NCBI RefSeq assembly: GCF_004123845.1 | Contig: NZ_NBDP01000042.1 | Coordinates: forward strand, 186,001-250,000 | DNA: 64,000 nt | Reading direction: 5' to 3' | Source: Allobosea sp. Tri-44 | GTDB taxonomy: Bacteria; Pseudomonadota; Alphaproteobacteria; Rhizobiales; Beijerinckiaceae | Shown here: piece by piece, positions 50,841 through 58,873 of the stretch | Layout of the letters: the number at the start of each line of letters is the position of its first letter | Numbering within the stretch: the stretch's first letter is position 1 | Notes under the pieces: generated by a model | Told to the model about the DNA's origin: nothing | The model's input: only the letters and a program-made list of their open reading frames with translations | The model's database searches: none | Position numbers and translations under genes: made by a program

Positions 50841-51986
50841 TCAGGCCTTGCCCTTCACCAGGATGTTGCCGTCGACATCCTGGATGTCGCGCTTGCCGCA
50901 GAGGGCCATGGTGATGTCCATCTCCTTGCGGATGATCTCGAGCGCGAGCTTGACGCCCTCTTCGCCCATGGCCCCTAACCCATAGAGGAAGGGGCGGCCG
51001 ATCAGCACGCCGCGGGCGCCGAGCGCCACCGCCTTCAGCACGTCCTGGCCGGAGCGGATGCCGCCATCCATCCAGACCTCCATGCGCCCACCGACCTGCT
51101 CGACGATGCCGGGCAGGGCCGCGATCGAGGAGACCGCGCCGTCGAGCTGGCGTCCGCCATGGTTGGAGACGATCAGCGCGTCGGCGCCGCTCTGCGCCGC
51201 GAGCTCGGCATCCTCGGCGTCGAGGATGCCCTTCAGGATCAGCTTGCCGCCCCAGCGGTCCTTGATCCACTTGACGTCGTCCCAGCTCAGCGTCGGGTCG
51301 AACTGCTCGGCCGTCCAGGCCGAGAGGGAGCTCATGTCGCCGACGCCGCTGGCGTGGCCGACAATGTTGCCGAAACTGCGCCGCTTGGTGCCGAGCATGC
51401 CCAGGCACCAGCGCGGCTTCAAAGCGAGGTTGATCAGATTGGCGAGCGTCGGCTTCGGCGGCGCGGAGAGGCCGTTGCGGATGTCCTTGTGGCGCTGGCC
51501 GAGGATCTGCAAATCGAGCGTCAGCATCAGCGCCGAGCAGCCGGCCGCCTTGGCGCGGTCGATCAGACGCTCGATGAAGGCCCGGTCGCGCATCACATAG
51601 AGCTGGAACCAGAACGGCTTGTCGGTGTTCCCGGCGACGTCCTCGATCGAGCAGACGCTCATGGTCGAGAGCGTGAAGGGCACGCCGGCCCGGGCGGCGG
51701 CCTTTGCGGCGAGGATCTCGCCATCGGCGTGCTGCATGCCGGCGATGCCGATCGGCGCGAGCGCCACCGGCATCGAGACCTGCTCGCCGATCATGGTCGA
51801 GGCGAGCGCGCGGTTGGTCATGTCGACGGCAACGCGCTGGCGCAGCTTGATTCCGGCGAAATCGGCCTCGTTGGCGCGGTAGGTGCTCTCGGTCCAGGCG
51901 CCGGAATCGGCGTAGTCGTAGAACATGCGCGGGACGCGGCGTTTTGCCAGCAGACGCAGGTCCTCGATGGTCAAAAGCTGGGCCAT
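50841..51986 (-). CDS. lldD: FMN-dependent L-lactate / alpha-hydroxy-acid dehydrogenase
   Basis: 381 aa. The TIM-barrel FMN fold has RVPRMFYDYADSGA, VALAPIGIAGMQH, WFQLYVMRDR, the catalytic His-Arg pair in VSNHGGRQLDG and the phosphate site in DGGIRSGQDVLKAVALGARGVLIGRPFLYG. It oxidises L-lactate or a related 2-hydroxy acid, feeding electrons to the respiratory chain in LldD-type enzymes. The ATG at 51986 begins MAQLLTIEDLR; an upstream frame adds 25 residues without family character. Other 2-hydroxy acids (mandelate, glycolate) are alternatives. Confidence 0.9.
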   Translation of the reverse strand: MAQLLTIEDLRLLAKRRVPRMFYDYADSGAWTESTYRANEADFAGIKLRQRVAVDMTNRALASTMIGEQVSMPVALAPIGIAGMQHADGEILAAKAAARAGVPFTLSTMSVCSIEDVAGNTDKPFWFQLYVMRDRAFIERLIDRAKAAGCSALMLTLDLQILGQRHKDIRNGLSAPPKPTLANLINLALKPRWCLGMLGTKRRSFGNIVGHASGVGDMSSLSAWTAEQFDPTLSWDDVKWIKDRWGGKLILKGILDAEDAELAAQSGADALIVSNHGGRQLDGAVSSIAALPGIVEQVGGRMEVWMDGGIRSGQDVLKAVALGARGVLIGRPFLYGLGAMGEEGVKLALEIIRKEMDITMALCGKRDIQDVDGNILVKGKA

Positions 51987-52113
51987 GGTCGCCAAATCCC
52001 GCGTTTTCTCCGTGTCGCTCGGTCGCATGGAACGAGGTGGGAGGCAACCGGGGGCGGCCATGCGCCCGAGGGCGATCGTTTGAACCGCAGCATCATTCTC
52101 GCCTGTAGGCCGC

Positions 52114-52261
52114 GGGAGCCCTCCCCCCTTGTGGGGGAGGGTTGGGAGGGGGGTATCGCACCCGCAGTCCTTGCTGCGCCAAGCTGGGCGCAGGTCGAGG
52201 GTGGCTTACCCCCCTCTCTAGCTCTCCCCCACAAGGGGGGAGAGAACAGGTCGCGGCTCCC
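52114..52261. repeat. Long inverted repeat of the CCCTCCCCC...ACAAGGGGGG type, copy 1
   Basis: A 148-bp element with outer arms GGGAGCC / GGCTCCC and inner arms containing CTCCCCCCTTGTGGGGGAG and TCCCCCACAAGGGGGGAG. The centre holds unrelated sequence. A second copy with the same CCCTTGTGGGGA and TCCCCACAAGGGGGAG blocks lies at 55461-55625. It sits before the beta-glucosidase gene. Confidence 0.8.
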
Positions 52262-52415
52262 TAGCGAGTGGTGCGCATCTTCGAGCGATTGTCCTGGCAT
52301 CACGGCCTCGCTTCAGCTCGTGTTCATCGCGCTGCGGCGATGGGGCGGTTGAGCCCGGCGGCCCGATCCTGTAGGGGCCGCTCATTCCTTCCGTCCGTTC
52401 AGCGAGACATCTCTC

Positions 52416-54617
52416 ATGCTTCTGCGGCTCGTCGCTGCATTCCTGTTCTGCGGCCTTGCGACCTTTGCTCATGCGCAGCAGCAGGGCGTCGGCTGGAAGC
52501 AAGGCCGCGAGGCCACCGAGATCGAGCGCAAGATCAATGCGCTCATCGGCAAAATGACGCTGGAGGAGAAGGTCGGCCAGCTCCACCTCTCCGGGCGCGG
52601 CGAGGGTTTCGACGTCAATCAGGTCAAGGCCGGCCGCATGGGCGCGGTGATGAACTTTGTCGTGCCGCAGGAGGTCCGGCAGGTGCAGGAGGCGGTGCGC
52701 CAGTCGCGCCTCAAGATCCCGCTGATCATCGGGCTCGATGCCGTCCACGGCTTCTCGACCTATTTTCCGCTGCCGCTCGGCCAGGCTTCGAGCTGGAATC
52801 CGGAGCTGATCGAACAGGCGGCCTATTGGACCGGACGCGAGGCGCGTGCCGCCGGCGTCAACTGGACCTTCGCGCCGATGGTCGACATCTCGCGCGATCC
52901 GCGCTGGGGCCGTGTGCTGGAGGGCGCGGGCGAGGACGCCTATCTCGCCGGCATCATCGCGGTGGCGCGCACCCGCGGCTACCAGCGTGGCGGGGTCGCG
53001 GCGAGCGTGAAGCATTTCGTCGGCTATGGCGCCGCCGAGGGCGGGCGCGACTACAACTCGACCTGGATCCCGACGAGCCAGCTGCACGACCTCTTCCTGC
53101 CGCCGTTCAAGGCCGCCTTTGATGCCGGCGCGATGACGGCGATGGCGGCGTTCAATGCGCTGAACGGCATGCCGGCCACGGCCCATCGCGGCATGCTGAC
53201 CGATCTCCTGCGCGGGCAATGGGGCTTTCGCGGCTTCGTCACCTCGGATTTCGGCTCGATCACCGAACTGCGTTTGCACGGGATCGCCAAGGATGACGCC
53301 GAAGCCGCGCGCAAGGCGCTGCTCGCCGGCATCGACATGGACATGATGGGCGACGTCTACCACAAGCACCTCGCCAACGAGGTGAAGGCGGGCCGCGTGC
53401 CGGTGAAGGCGCTCGACGAAGCCGTCCGGCGCGTCCTGCGGGTCAAATACCATCTCGGCCTGTTCGAGCAGCCGGATGTCGACGTCGCCGCGGCGCCCTC
53501 CCTGATGCAGACCGAAGAGGCTCGCAAGGTCGCGCGCCAGGCGGCGCGCGAGGGCGTGATCCTGCTCAGGAACGACAAGCAGACGCTGCCGATCGCGCCC
53601 GCCGTCAAGTCGGTCGCGGTGATCGGCGCCATGGCGGTGCCGGAGGACGAGCGCGTCTGGACCGATCCGGCGGGTCTTGGGCGCCGCGTCGTCCAGCCGC
53701 TTCCGGAAGCGCTGCGCGAGCAGCTGCCAGCCGACGTCACGGTCGCTTACGAGCCTGCTTTCGCCAAGAACTGCGGCACCGAGTTCAAGGACAAGGACGC
53801 GGCGCTGAAGGCCGCCGCCGCCGCCGACCTCGTCGTCGCCATGCTCGGCGAGGATTGCGAGTTCATGGGCGAGGGCGCCTCGCGCACCGATCTTGGTCTG
53901 CCCGGCGTGCAACAGGAACTGCTCGAGGCGCTGGTCGCGACCGGCAAGCCGGTGGTGCTGGTGCTGGCGACGGCGCGGCCGCTGGTCCTCACCTGGGCCG
54001 ACAAGAACGTCGCGGCGATCGTCCAGACCTTCCATGGCGGCACCGAGGGGCGCGCGGCGATCGCCGAGGTGCTGGCCGGCAAGGTCAACCCGGCGGGGCG
54101 CACGCCGATGAGCTTCCCGCGCTCGGTCGGGCAGATCCCGATCTATTACGACCAGCTGCCGACCGGCCGGCCGCAGAAGATCCGCCAGCGCTATGAATCG
54201 ATCTACATGGACGAAGCCAACGAGGCGCTCTACCCGTTCGGTTTCGGCCTGTCCTATAGCCGCTTCGCCTACGCCAATCCGCGTGTGACGAACGGCCGGG
54301 TGCCGTTCAATGGCGCGACCGAGGTCGCCGTCGACGTGACCAATCAGGGGGATCGCGACGGCCAGGAGGTGGTACAGCTTTATATCCGCCAGCCGGTGGC
54401 GGAGCGCTCGCGGCCACTGCGCCTGCTCAAGGGCTTCGACAAGATCGCGCTCAAGGCCGGCGAAACGAAGACAGTCAAGTTCAAGCTGGAGGGCAAGGCG
54501 CTCGGCGGCCATGATGATGCCGGCCGCTACCAGCTCGATCCCGGCACGATCGAAGTTTATCTCGGTGGTTCCTCGCTGGCTGCAGCGAAGACGCAGTTCG
54601 AGCTGACTCAGCGCTAG
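52416..54617 (+). CDS. bglX: Exported beta-glucosidase, glycoside hydrolase family 3 (BglX-like)
   Basis: 733 aa periplasmic or exported enzyme. The signal peptide LLRLVAAFLFCGLATFAHAQ is followed by IERKINALIGKMTLEEKVGQL. The GH3 N-domain has IPLIIGLDAVHGFSTYFP, FAPMVDISRDPRWGRVLEGAGED, VKHFVGYG and the nucleophile Asp in FVTSDFGSITEL. The C-domain has GEDCEFMGEGASRTDLGLPG, and the end is a fibronectin III-like domain (PFGFGLSYSRFAY, then VDVTNQGDRDGQEVVQLYI). It releases glucose from beta-glucosides. Length agrees with BglX. No sugar transporter is adjacent. Confidence 0.94.
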   Translation: MLLRLVAAFLFCGLATFAHAQQQGVGWKQGREATEIERKINALIGKMTLEEKVGQLHLSGRGEGFDVNQVKAGRMGAVMNFVVPQEVRQVQEAVRQSRLKIPLIIGLDAVHGFSTYFPLPLGQASSWNPELIEQAAYWTGREARAAGVNWTFAPMVDISRDPRWGRVLEGAGEDAYLAGIIAVARTRGYQRGGVAASVKHFVGYGAAEGGRDYNSTWIPTSQLHDLFLPPFKAAFDAGAMTAMAAFNALNGMPATAHRGMLTDLLRGQWGFRGFVTSDFGSITELRLHGIAKDDAEAARKALLAGIDMDMMGDVYHKHLANEVKAGRVPVKALDEAVRRVLRVKYHLGLFEQPDVDVAAAPSLMQTEEARKVARQAAREGVILLRNDKQTLPIAPAVKSVAVIGAMAVPEDERVWTDPAGLGRRVVQPLPEALREQLPADVTVAYEPAFAKNCGTEFKDKDAALKAAAAADLVVAMLGEDCEFMGEGASRTDLGLPGVQQELLEALVATGKPVVLVLATARPLVLTWADKNVAAIVQTFHGGTEGRAAIAEVLAGKVNPAGRTPMSFPRSVGQIPIYYDQLPTGRPQKIRQRYESIYMDEANEALYPFGFGLSYSRFAYANPRVTNGRVPFNGATEVAVDVTNQGDRDGQEVVQLYIRQPVAERSRPLRLLKGFDKIALKAGETKTVKFKLEGKALGGHDDAGRYQLDPGTIEVYLGGSSLAAAKTQFELTQR

Positions 54618-54719
54618 AGCCTTTCCGCGTTTCTCCTAATCGCAGAAAGGCTCCAGATCCTTATTTTATCGCATTTTCTTCACGCGAACCGGTATCCACT
54701 TCGCTCGAAAACGCTCTAG
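54617..54719. repeat. Dispersed palindromic repeat after the beta-glucosidase gene
   Basis: GAGCCTTTC / GAAAGGCTC make a 9-bp perfect stem (54617-54653) whose first base is the last base of the beta-glucosidase stop. The rest, read on the minus strand, is AGAGCGTTTTCGAGCGAAGT, then GGATACCGGTTCGCG and AAAATGCGATAAAATAAGGA. This is a common Hyphomicrobiales intergenic repeat type and is related in layout to the elements at 17027 and 30800. Confidence 0.7.
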
Positions 54720-54967
54720 TGCCCGTATCGATCGGCTTGTACTACAAATCGATCGGTAAAACTGTCGTGATCATGAGGTGAGGACCGGTGTTGTTGAACA
54801 GGTTGCTGCGAACCGATTGGTTGCGGCTGTGGCGGACGTAACGGAAACTGCCGTCGCTTTCATCTCGACAAGCTTGCATTTTCGGTCAATCCTTGCTGCG
54901 CGGGGCCTTTTCGACGTCGATGCCGAGGGGCTCCGTTGCGACCACGGATGCTCCAAGGGATGCGGCG
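54720..54967 (+). promoter_or_regulatory. Leader region of the cold-shock gene
   Basis: No gene is seen here. A 9-base direct repeat ATCGATCGG occurs at about 54728 and 54749. The AT-leaning sequence from 54735 to 54890 could be the long 5' untranslated leader usual for cold-shock genes. I cannot place the promoter exactly. Confidence 0.35.
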
Positions 54968-55171
54968 ATGGCGACCGGAACCGTCAAATGGTTCAATACC
55001 GAGAAGGGCTACGGCTTCATTCAACCTGCTGATGGCGGCAAGGATGTGTTTGTGCACATCACGGCCGTCAAGGAAGCGGGCCTGATGTCCCTGACCGAGG
55101 GACAGAAGCTCTCCTTCGACCTGAAAACCGAGCGCGGCAAGACCGCTGCTGGTGACCTGAAGCTGCTCTGA
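54968..55171 (+). CDS. cspA: Cold-shock protein (CspA family)
   Basis: 67 aa OB-fold RNA/DNA-binding protein. MATGTVKWFNTEKGYGFIQP contains RNP1 (KGYGFI), and KDVFVHITAV is RNP2. It melts mRNA secondary structure in the cold or during growth transitions. Length is normal (65-70 aa). A longer in-frame extension upstream of 54968 is not supported by a ribosome binding site or by the family. Confidence 0.95.
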   Translation: MATGTVKWFNTEKGYGFIQPADGGKDVFVHITAVKEAGLMSLTEGQKLSFDLKTERGKTAAGDLKLL

Positions 55172-55655
55172 CGCAGCTGCGGGCATGATCGAGGTGACGA
55201 AGGCTGCGCCTGCGGCGGTGAAGACTGCGCCCAAAGCCGGCAGGCTCGTTGCCACATTGACAACCGGCCCTGACCGGCACGGCGGCCACGCGTTCGTGAC
55301 AGGGCGCACTGCTGCGGCTCTTGATCTCGACATATTCGGTGTCCTGGCGACCTGATGCGCGGCGTTCGCGCGTCGTTTGCAGGCTTGGCCCATGGAAGAG
55401 ACACGCGCGGGGAAACCCCTCTTTTCCGGCTTCTTCCGCGAAAGGTTGATCGCTGAGGCTCTTCCCTTCCCCCTTGTGGGGAAGGGTATGGGGATGGGGG
55501 GCGTCCCGCTTGGTGATCGTCAGCAGAAGACGAGATCTGGCAGCCGCGACGGCTTCATCGTGTTCGCCCGATCGTCTCGGCTTTGCGACCCCCACCCCTG
55601 CCCCTCCCCACAAGGGGGAGGGGTTCGCCCGTGCCCTACCCAACTGTACTTCGCG
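55172..55655. other. Intergenic region holding repeat copy 2
   Basis: No gene is supported between the cold-shock gene and the end of the EamA gene. The left half (55172-55460) is GC-rich with no start or ribosome site I trust. The right half contains the long inverted repeat described separately. Confidence 0.5.
55461..55625. repeat. Long inverted repeat of the CCCTCCCCC...ACAAGGGGGG type, copy 2
   Basis: CTTCCCTTCCCCCTTGTGGG and CCCCTCCCCACAAGGGGGAG are the outer arms. The inner parts GGGATGGGGG and CCCCCACCCC also pair. About 90 bases of different sequence lie between. The arms match the copy at 52114-52261, while the centres differ. Confidence 0.8.
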
Positions 55656-56519
55656 CTAGCGCGCGTAGCGCCTCGCTCCCGCGACGCAGAGGACCACCGC
55701 GGCCGAGGTCGCGACCATCTGCCAGCCGACCGTCTCGCCGAGCAGCAGGCCGGCCAAAGCCAGGCCGAAGAAGGGCTGCAGCAATTGCAGCTGCCCGACG
55801 GCGGCGATGCCGCCCTGGGCCAGGCCGCGATACCAGAAGACGAAGCCGATCAGCATGCTGAACAGCGAGACATAGGCGAGGCCGAGCCAGGCGCCGCCAC
55901 CCACCTGCCCGAACGAGGCCGGCAGCGTCGCCAGCGTGAGGCCGGCCATGATCGGCAGCGACAGGACCAGCGCCCAGGAGATGACCTGCCAGCCGCCGAG
56001 ATGGCGCGAGAGGCGCGCGCCCTCGGCATAGCCGAGCCCGCAGACGATGACGGCGGCGAGCATCAGGAGATCGCCGACCGGGGAGGCGGCGATTCCTTGC
56101 ATCCAGGCGAAGCCGACGACGCAGAGGCTGCCGAGGATGGCGAAGAGCCAAAAGGCCGGGCGCGGGCGCTCGCCGCCGCGCAGCACGCCGAAGATCGCGG
56201 TCGCCAGCGGCAGCAGGCCGATGAAGACGATCGAGTGGGCGGAGGTGACGTGCTGCAGCGCCAGCGCGGTCAGCAGCGGAAAGCCGACGACGACGCAGAG
56301 TGCGACCACGGCGAGGGGCACCAAGTCGGCCGGGGCAGGCCGCTTCTGGCGCAGCGTGAGCAGGAGGGCGAGTCCGAGCAGGCCGGCGATGGCGGCGCGT
56401 GCGACGGTGAGGAAGACCGGGTCGAAATCGGCGACGGCGACGCGGGTCGCCGGCAGTGAGCCGCTGAATATGACGACGCCGATGAAGCCGTTGAGCAGGC
56501 CGTTCGCAGTCCGGTCCAT
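55656..56519 (-). CDS. EamA/DMT-family exporter
   Basis: 287 aa with ten membrane helices in two EamA repeats. The first half has FSGSLPATRVAVADFDPVFLTVARA, and the second GLGYAEGARLSRHLGG and QLLQPFFGLALAGLLLGE (the EamA end). A perfect AGGAGGT precedes the ATG at 56519. It is divergent from a MocR regulator whose spacer holds an operator-like repeat, so export of an amino acid or vitamin B6-related compound is a guess. The longer upstream frame is rejected on the ribosome-site position. Confidence 0.9.
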   Translation of the reverse strand: MDRTANGLLNGFIGVVIFSGSLPATRVAVADFDPVFLTVARAAIAGLLGLALLLTLRQKRPAPADLVPLAVVALCVVVGFPLLTALALQHVTSAHSIVFIGLLPLATAIFGVLRGGERPRPAFWLFAILGSLCVVGFAWMQGIAASPVGDLLMLAAVIVCGLGYAEGARLSRHLGGWQVISWALVLSLPIMAGLTLATLPASFGQVGGGAWLGLAYVSLFSMLIGFVFWYRGLAQGGIAAVGQLQLLQPFFGLALAGLLLGETVGWQMVATSAAVVLCVAGARRYAR

Positions 56520-56571
56520 GATACCTCCTGGGGCCGACCTGCATGCGGCGAAGGCCTGCGGATTTCCAGAG

Positions 56572-56599
56572 ACAGTCCGGTACAGTTCGGGCAAACTGT
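56572..56599. promoter_or_regulatory. MocR-type operator between the EamA gene and the regulator
   Basis: Direct repeat ACAGTCCGG (56572-56580) and ACAGTTCGG (56582-56590), followed by the inverted half ACTGT (56595-56599). Two direct repeats plus one inverted half-site is the pattern described for MocR/PdxR regulators. It overlaps the likely start region of the regulator gene. Confidence 0.55.
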
Positions 56600-56603
56600 G
56601 CTG

Positions 56604-58034
56604 ATGTCGGAAGCAGGACAGATTAAGGATTCCGCCGGTTCTGCGGCGGCCGGCGACACCCTCGTCGGGCGCGTCATGGCGACGATCCGGCAGCGGATCG
56701 CCGGGCGAACGCTGGCGCCGGGCGCGAAGCTGCCCTCGATCCGCGGCCTTGCCGAGAGCATGGGCGTTTCGAAGTCGACCGTGGTCGAGGCCTATGAGCG
56801 GCTGGCGGCGGAGGGGTCGATCCAGGCCAGGCGCGGCTCCGGCTTCTATGTCCGGCGGCTACCGCCGCTCTCGCTCGCCGATGTCGCACCAAAGCTCGAC
56901 CGGGCCGTCGACCCGCTCTGGATCTCCAGGCAATCGCTCGATGCCGGTGTCGGGAGCCTGCGACCAGGTTGCGGCTGGCTGCCGCCCGACTGGATGCCGG
57001 AAGCCTCGATCCGCCAGGCGCTGCGCCGGCTCAGCCGGGCCGAAGCCGGGACATTGGCGGAATACGGCACGCCGCTCGGCCTGCCGGCGCTGCGCCATCT
57101 GCTCGCCCATCGCCTGGCCGAGCGCGGCGTCGAGGCCTCGCCGGACCAGATCGTCCTGACCGAGTCGGGCACGCAGGCGATCGACCTGGTCTGCCGCTTC
57201 CTGCTCGAGCCCGGCGACACGGTGCTGGTCGACGATCCCTGCTACTTCAATTTCAATGCGTTGCTGCGGGCGCATCGGGCCAAAATCGTCAGCGTGCCCT
57301 ATACGCCGTCAGGTCCCGATCTCGCCTTGTTCGCGCAGGCGCTGAGCGAGCACCGGCCGCGGCTCTACATCACCAACTCAGCCCTGCACAACCCGACCGG
57401 CGCGACGCTCTCGGCCGCGACCGCACATCGCCTGCTCAAGCTCGCCGAGCAGGCCGGGCTGACCATCGTCGAGGACGATATCTTCGGCGATCTCGAACCG
57501 GAGGCGGCGCCGCGGCTCGCCGGGCTCGACGGGCTGGAGCGGGTGATCCAGATCGGCAGCTTCTCGAAGACGCTGTCGGCTTCGGTGCGCTGCGGCTACA
57601 TCGCGGCGCGGCGAGACTGGATCGAGGGGCTGATCGATCTCAAGGTCGCGCTCTCCTTCGGCGGCGGGCGGCTCGCAGCCGAACTGGTGCTCGACCTGCT
57701 GAAGGACGGCAGCTATCGCCGGCATGTCGAGGCCCTGCGCCAGCGCCTGGGCCGAGCCATGGCGGAAACGCGGGGCCGGCTCGCCGAGCTCGGCATCGAG
57801 CCCTGGCTGACCCCGCGCGGCGGCCTGTTCCTGTGGTGCCGTTTGCCGGGAGAGCTCGACGGCGCCGAGATCGCCCGGCATGCGCTTAGCGAGGGGGTCG
57901 TGCTCGCGCCGGGCAACGCCTTCAGCCTATCGCGGACGGCCCGGCATTTCATGCGCTTCAACGTGGCGCAGGCCGCCGACCCCAGGATTTTCAGCGTGCT
58001 GCGCGCGGCGATGCGGGCGGCTTCGCGGTCCTGA
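56604..58034 (+). CDS. MocR-family GntR/aminotransferase transcriptional regulator
   Basis: 476 aa from the ATG at 56604 (a GTG at 56598 is also in frame). The N-terminal GntR winged helix-turn-helix has LAPGAKLPSIRGLAESMGVSKSTVVEAYERL in the normal order. The C-terminal aminotransferase I-like domain has SALHNPTGATLSA, IVEDDIFGDLEP and the PLP lysine in IGSFSKTLSASVRCGYI. It would sense PLP or an amino-PLP adduct and control the divergent EamA exporter, with which it shares the 84-base spacer. Confidence 0.93.
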   Translation: MSEAGQIKDSAGSAAAGDTLVGRVMATIRQRIAGRTLAPGAKLPSIRGLAESMGVSKSTVVEAYERLAAEGSIQARRGSGFYVRRLPPLSLADVAPKLDRAVDPLWISRQSLDAGVGSLRPGCGWLPPDWMPEASIRQALRRLSRAEAGTLAEYGTPLGLPALRHLLAHRLAERGVEASPDQIVLTESGTQAIDLVCRFLLEPGDTVLVDDPCYFNFNALLRAHRAKIVSVPYTPSGPDLALFAQALSEHRPRLYITNSALHNPTGATLSAATAHRLLKLAEQAGLTIVEDDIFGDLEPEAAPRLAGLDGLERVIQIGSFSKTLSASVRCGYIAARRDWIEGLIDLKVALSFGGGRLAAELVLDLLKDGSYRRHVEALRQRLGRAMAETRGRLAELGIEPWLTPRGGLFLWCRLPGELDGAEIARHALSEGVVLAPGNAFSLSRTARHFMRFNVAQAADPRIFSVLRAAMRAASRS

Positions 58035-58048
58035 TCCGAAGCGGATCG

Positions 58049-58435
58049 CTACGCCACCTGAATGTCAGTCTGGGAGAAATCATTGCCCTTGAAGAGCAAA
58101 GGCTCGCCACTCGCTTTCGCCAGGGCATAGGCGAAACAATCGCCGAAGTTCAGCCCCGCCGGGTGGCGCCCCTTGCCGAAATCGAGGAAAGCCTGACGCG
58201 CCAGATCACCGTGCTCCACGGACACCGGTTCAATGATGATCCCCGCGCGCCGGAAGAACGCTTCGGCCTGGCGCATTCCCTCGGGGCCAAGCTGATGTTC
58301 GATGACCATCGACAGTTCGACATAATTCGCGACGCTGATCCGGCACGCTTCCGCCGTGTGGATACGCCCGACGAAAGCTTCGGCTTCAGGCTCGCGGTAC
58401 AGGATCGCGACGAGTGCCGACGTATCGATGATCAT
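58049..58435 (-). CDS. vapC: VapC-type toxin, PIN-domain ribonuclease
   Basis: 128 aa PIN-domain RNase. The acidic site is complete: Asp in MIIDTSALVAILYREPEA, Glu in NYVELSMVIE and Asp in LNFGDCFAYALA. FKGNDFSQTDI is the conserved end. It cleaves RNA when released from its antitoxin. Its start overlaps the vapB stop (ATGA), the usual coupled order antitoxin then toxin. Confidence 0.93.
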   Translation of the reverse strand: MIIDTSALVAILYREPEAEAFVGRIHTAEACRISVANYVELSMVIEHQLGPEGMRQAEAFFRRAGIIIEPVSVEHGDLARQAFLDFGKGRHPAGLNFGDCFAYALAKASGEPLLFKGNDFSQTDIQVA

Positions 58436-58680
58436 TTAGGAATGCCGTTTTCATCGTAAAGTAGGTCTGCATGATCGACATGCGGGCCTTTAGCGGTGGC
58501 GGCGGCCCGATCGGCGATTTGCAGAAGCTCTTCGACGCTTGCCCGCCCCTTGAGTCGCTCGATCTTGCTCCAGCGCTCCCGCAGGGCTTCGGTCACGACA
58601 CGGGTCATGCTTTCGCCAGTGGCGTGAGAGATCGCCTGGGCGAGGCGATGGGCTTCGGGATCTTTGATACTCAGACTCAT
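58432..58680 (-). CDS. vapB: VapB-type antitoxin
   Basis: 82 aa. The N-terminal SLSIKDPEAHRLAQAISHATG region is the DNA-binding part of a type II (PSK/RHH-like) antitoxin with LAxxTGES, and VTEALRERW and the acidic C-terminal tail form the toxin-binding part. It would neutralise VapC and repress the operon. The AT-rich ATTCCATATTTTCTATCATT just upstream of 58681 is the likely promoter/operator region. Confidence 0.9.
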   Translation of the reverse strand: MSLSIKDPEAHRLAQAISHATGESMTRVVTEALRERWSKIERLKGRASVEELLQIADRAAATAKGPHVDHADLLYDENGIPK

Positions 58681-58826
58681 GATGTTTCTCGTTCTAGAAG
58701 TATTCCATATTTTCTATCATTCTACCAGGCGGCTAATCGAATTCAAGCGATCTGCAAAGCGTCCGATGGAGCCGCAAACATCGATGTTGGTGGGTAGCGC
58801 GGGCTTGCAATATCTCCGCGCATAAC

Positions 58827-58848
58827 ATAAAGATATCTTTATATCTTT
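58827..58848. promoter_or_regulatory. Palindromic operator of the ArsR/methyltransferase-metF-metH operon
   Basis: ATAAAGATATCTTTAT (58827-58842) is a perfect 16-bp palindrome, followed at once by a second half ATATCTTT (58841-58848), so ATATCTTT occurs twice in tandem. It lies 25-47 bases before the regulator start. ArsR-family sites such as those of the methionine regulators SahR/SamR have this AAAGATATCTTT form. Confidence 0.8.
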
Positions 58849-58873
58849 CACAGAGAAATCGAGGCCGCTCCCA

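Noticed and set aside
52114-52261. CRISPR array or mobile element at the GC-rich inverted repeats
   Set aside because: There are two arms of one palindrome, no regular direct repeats with spacers, and no transposase or cas gene nearby.
58690-58873. SAM or cobalamin riboswitch before the metF-metH operon
   Set aside because: No conserved riboswitch core can be traced in this short region, and the ArsR palindrome explains the control.
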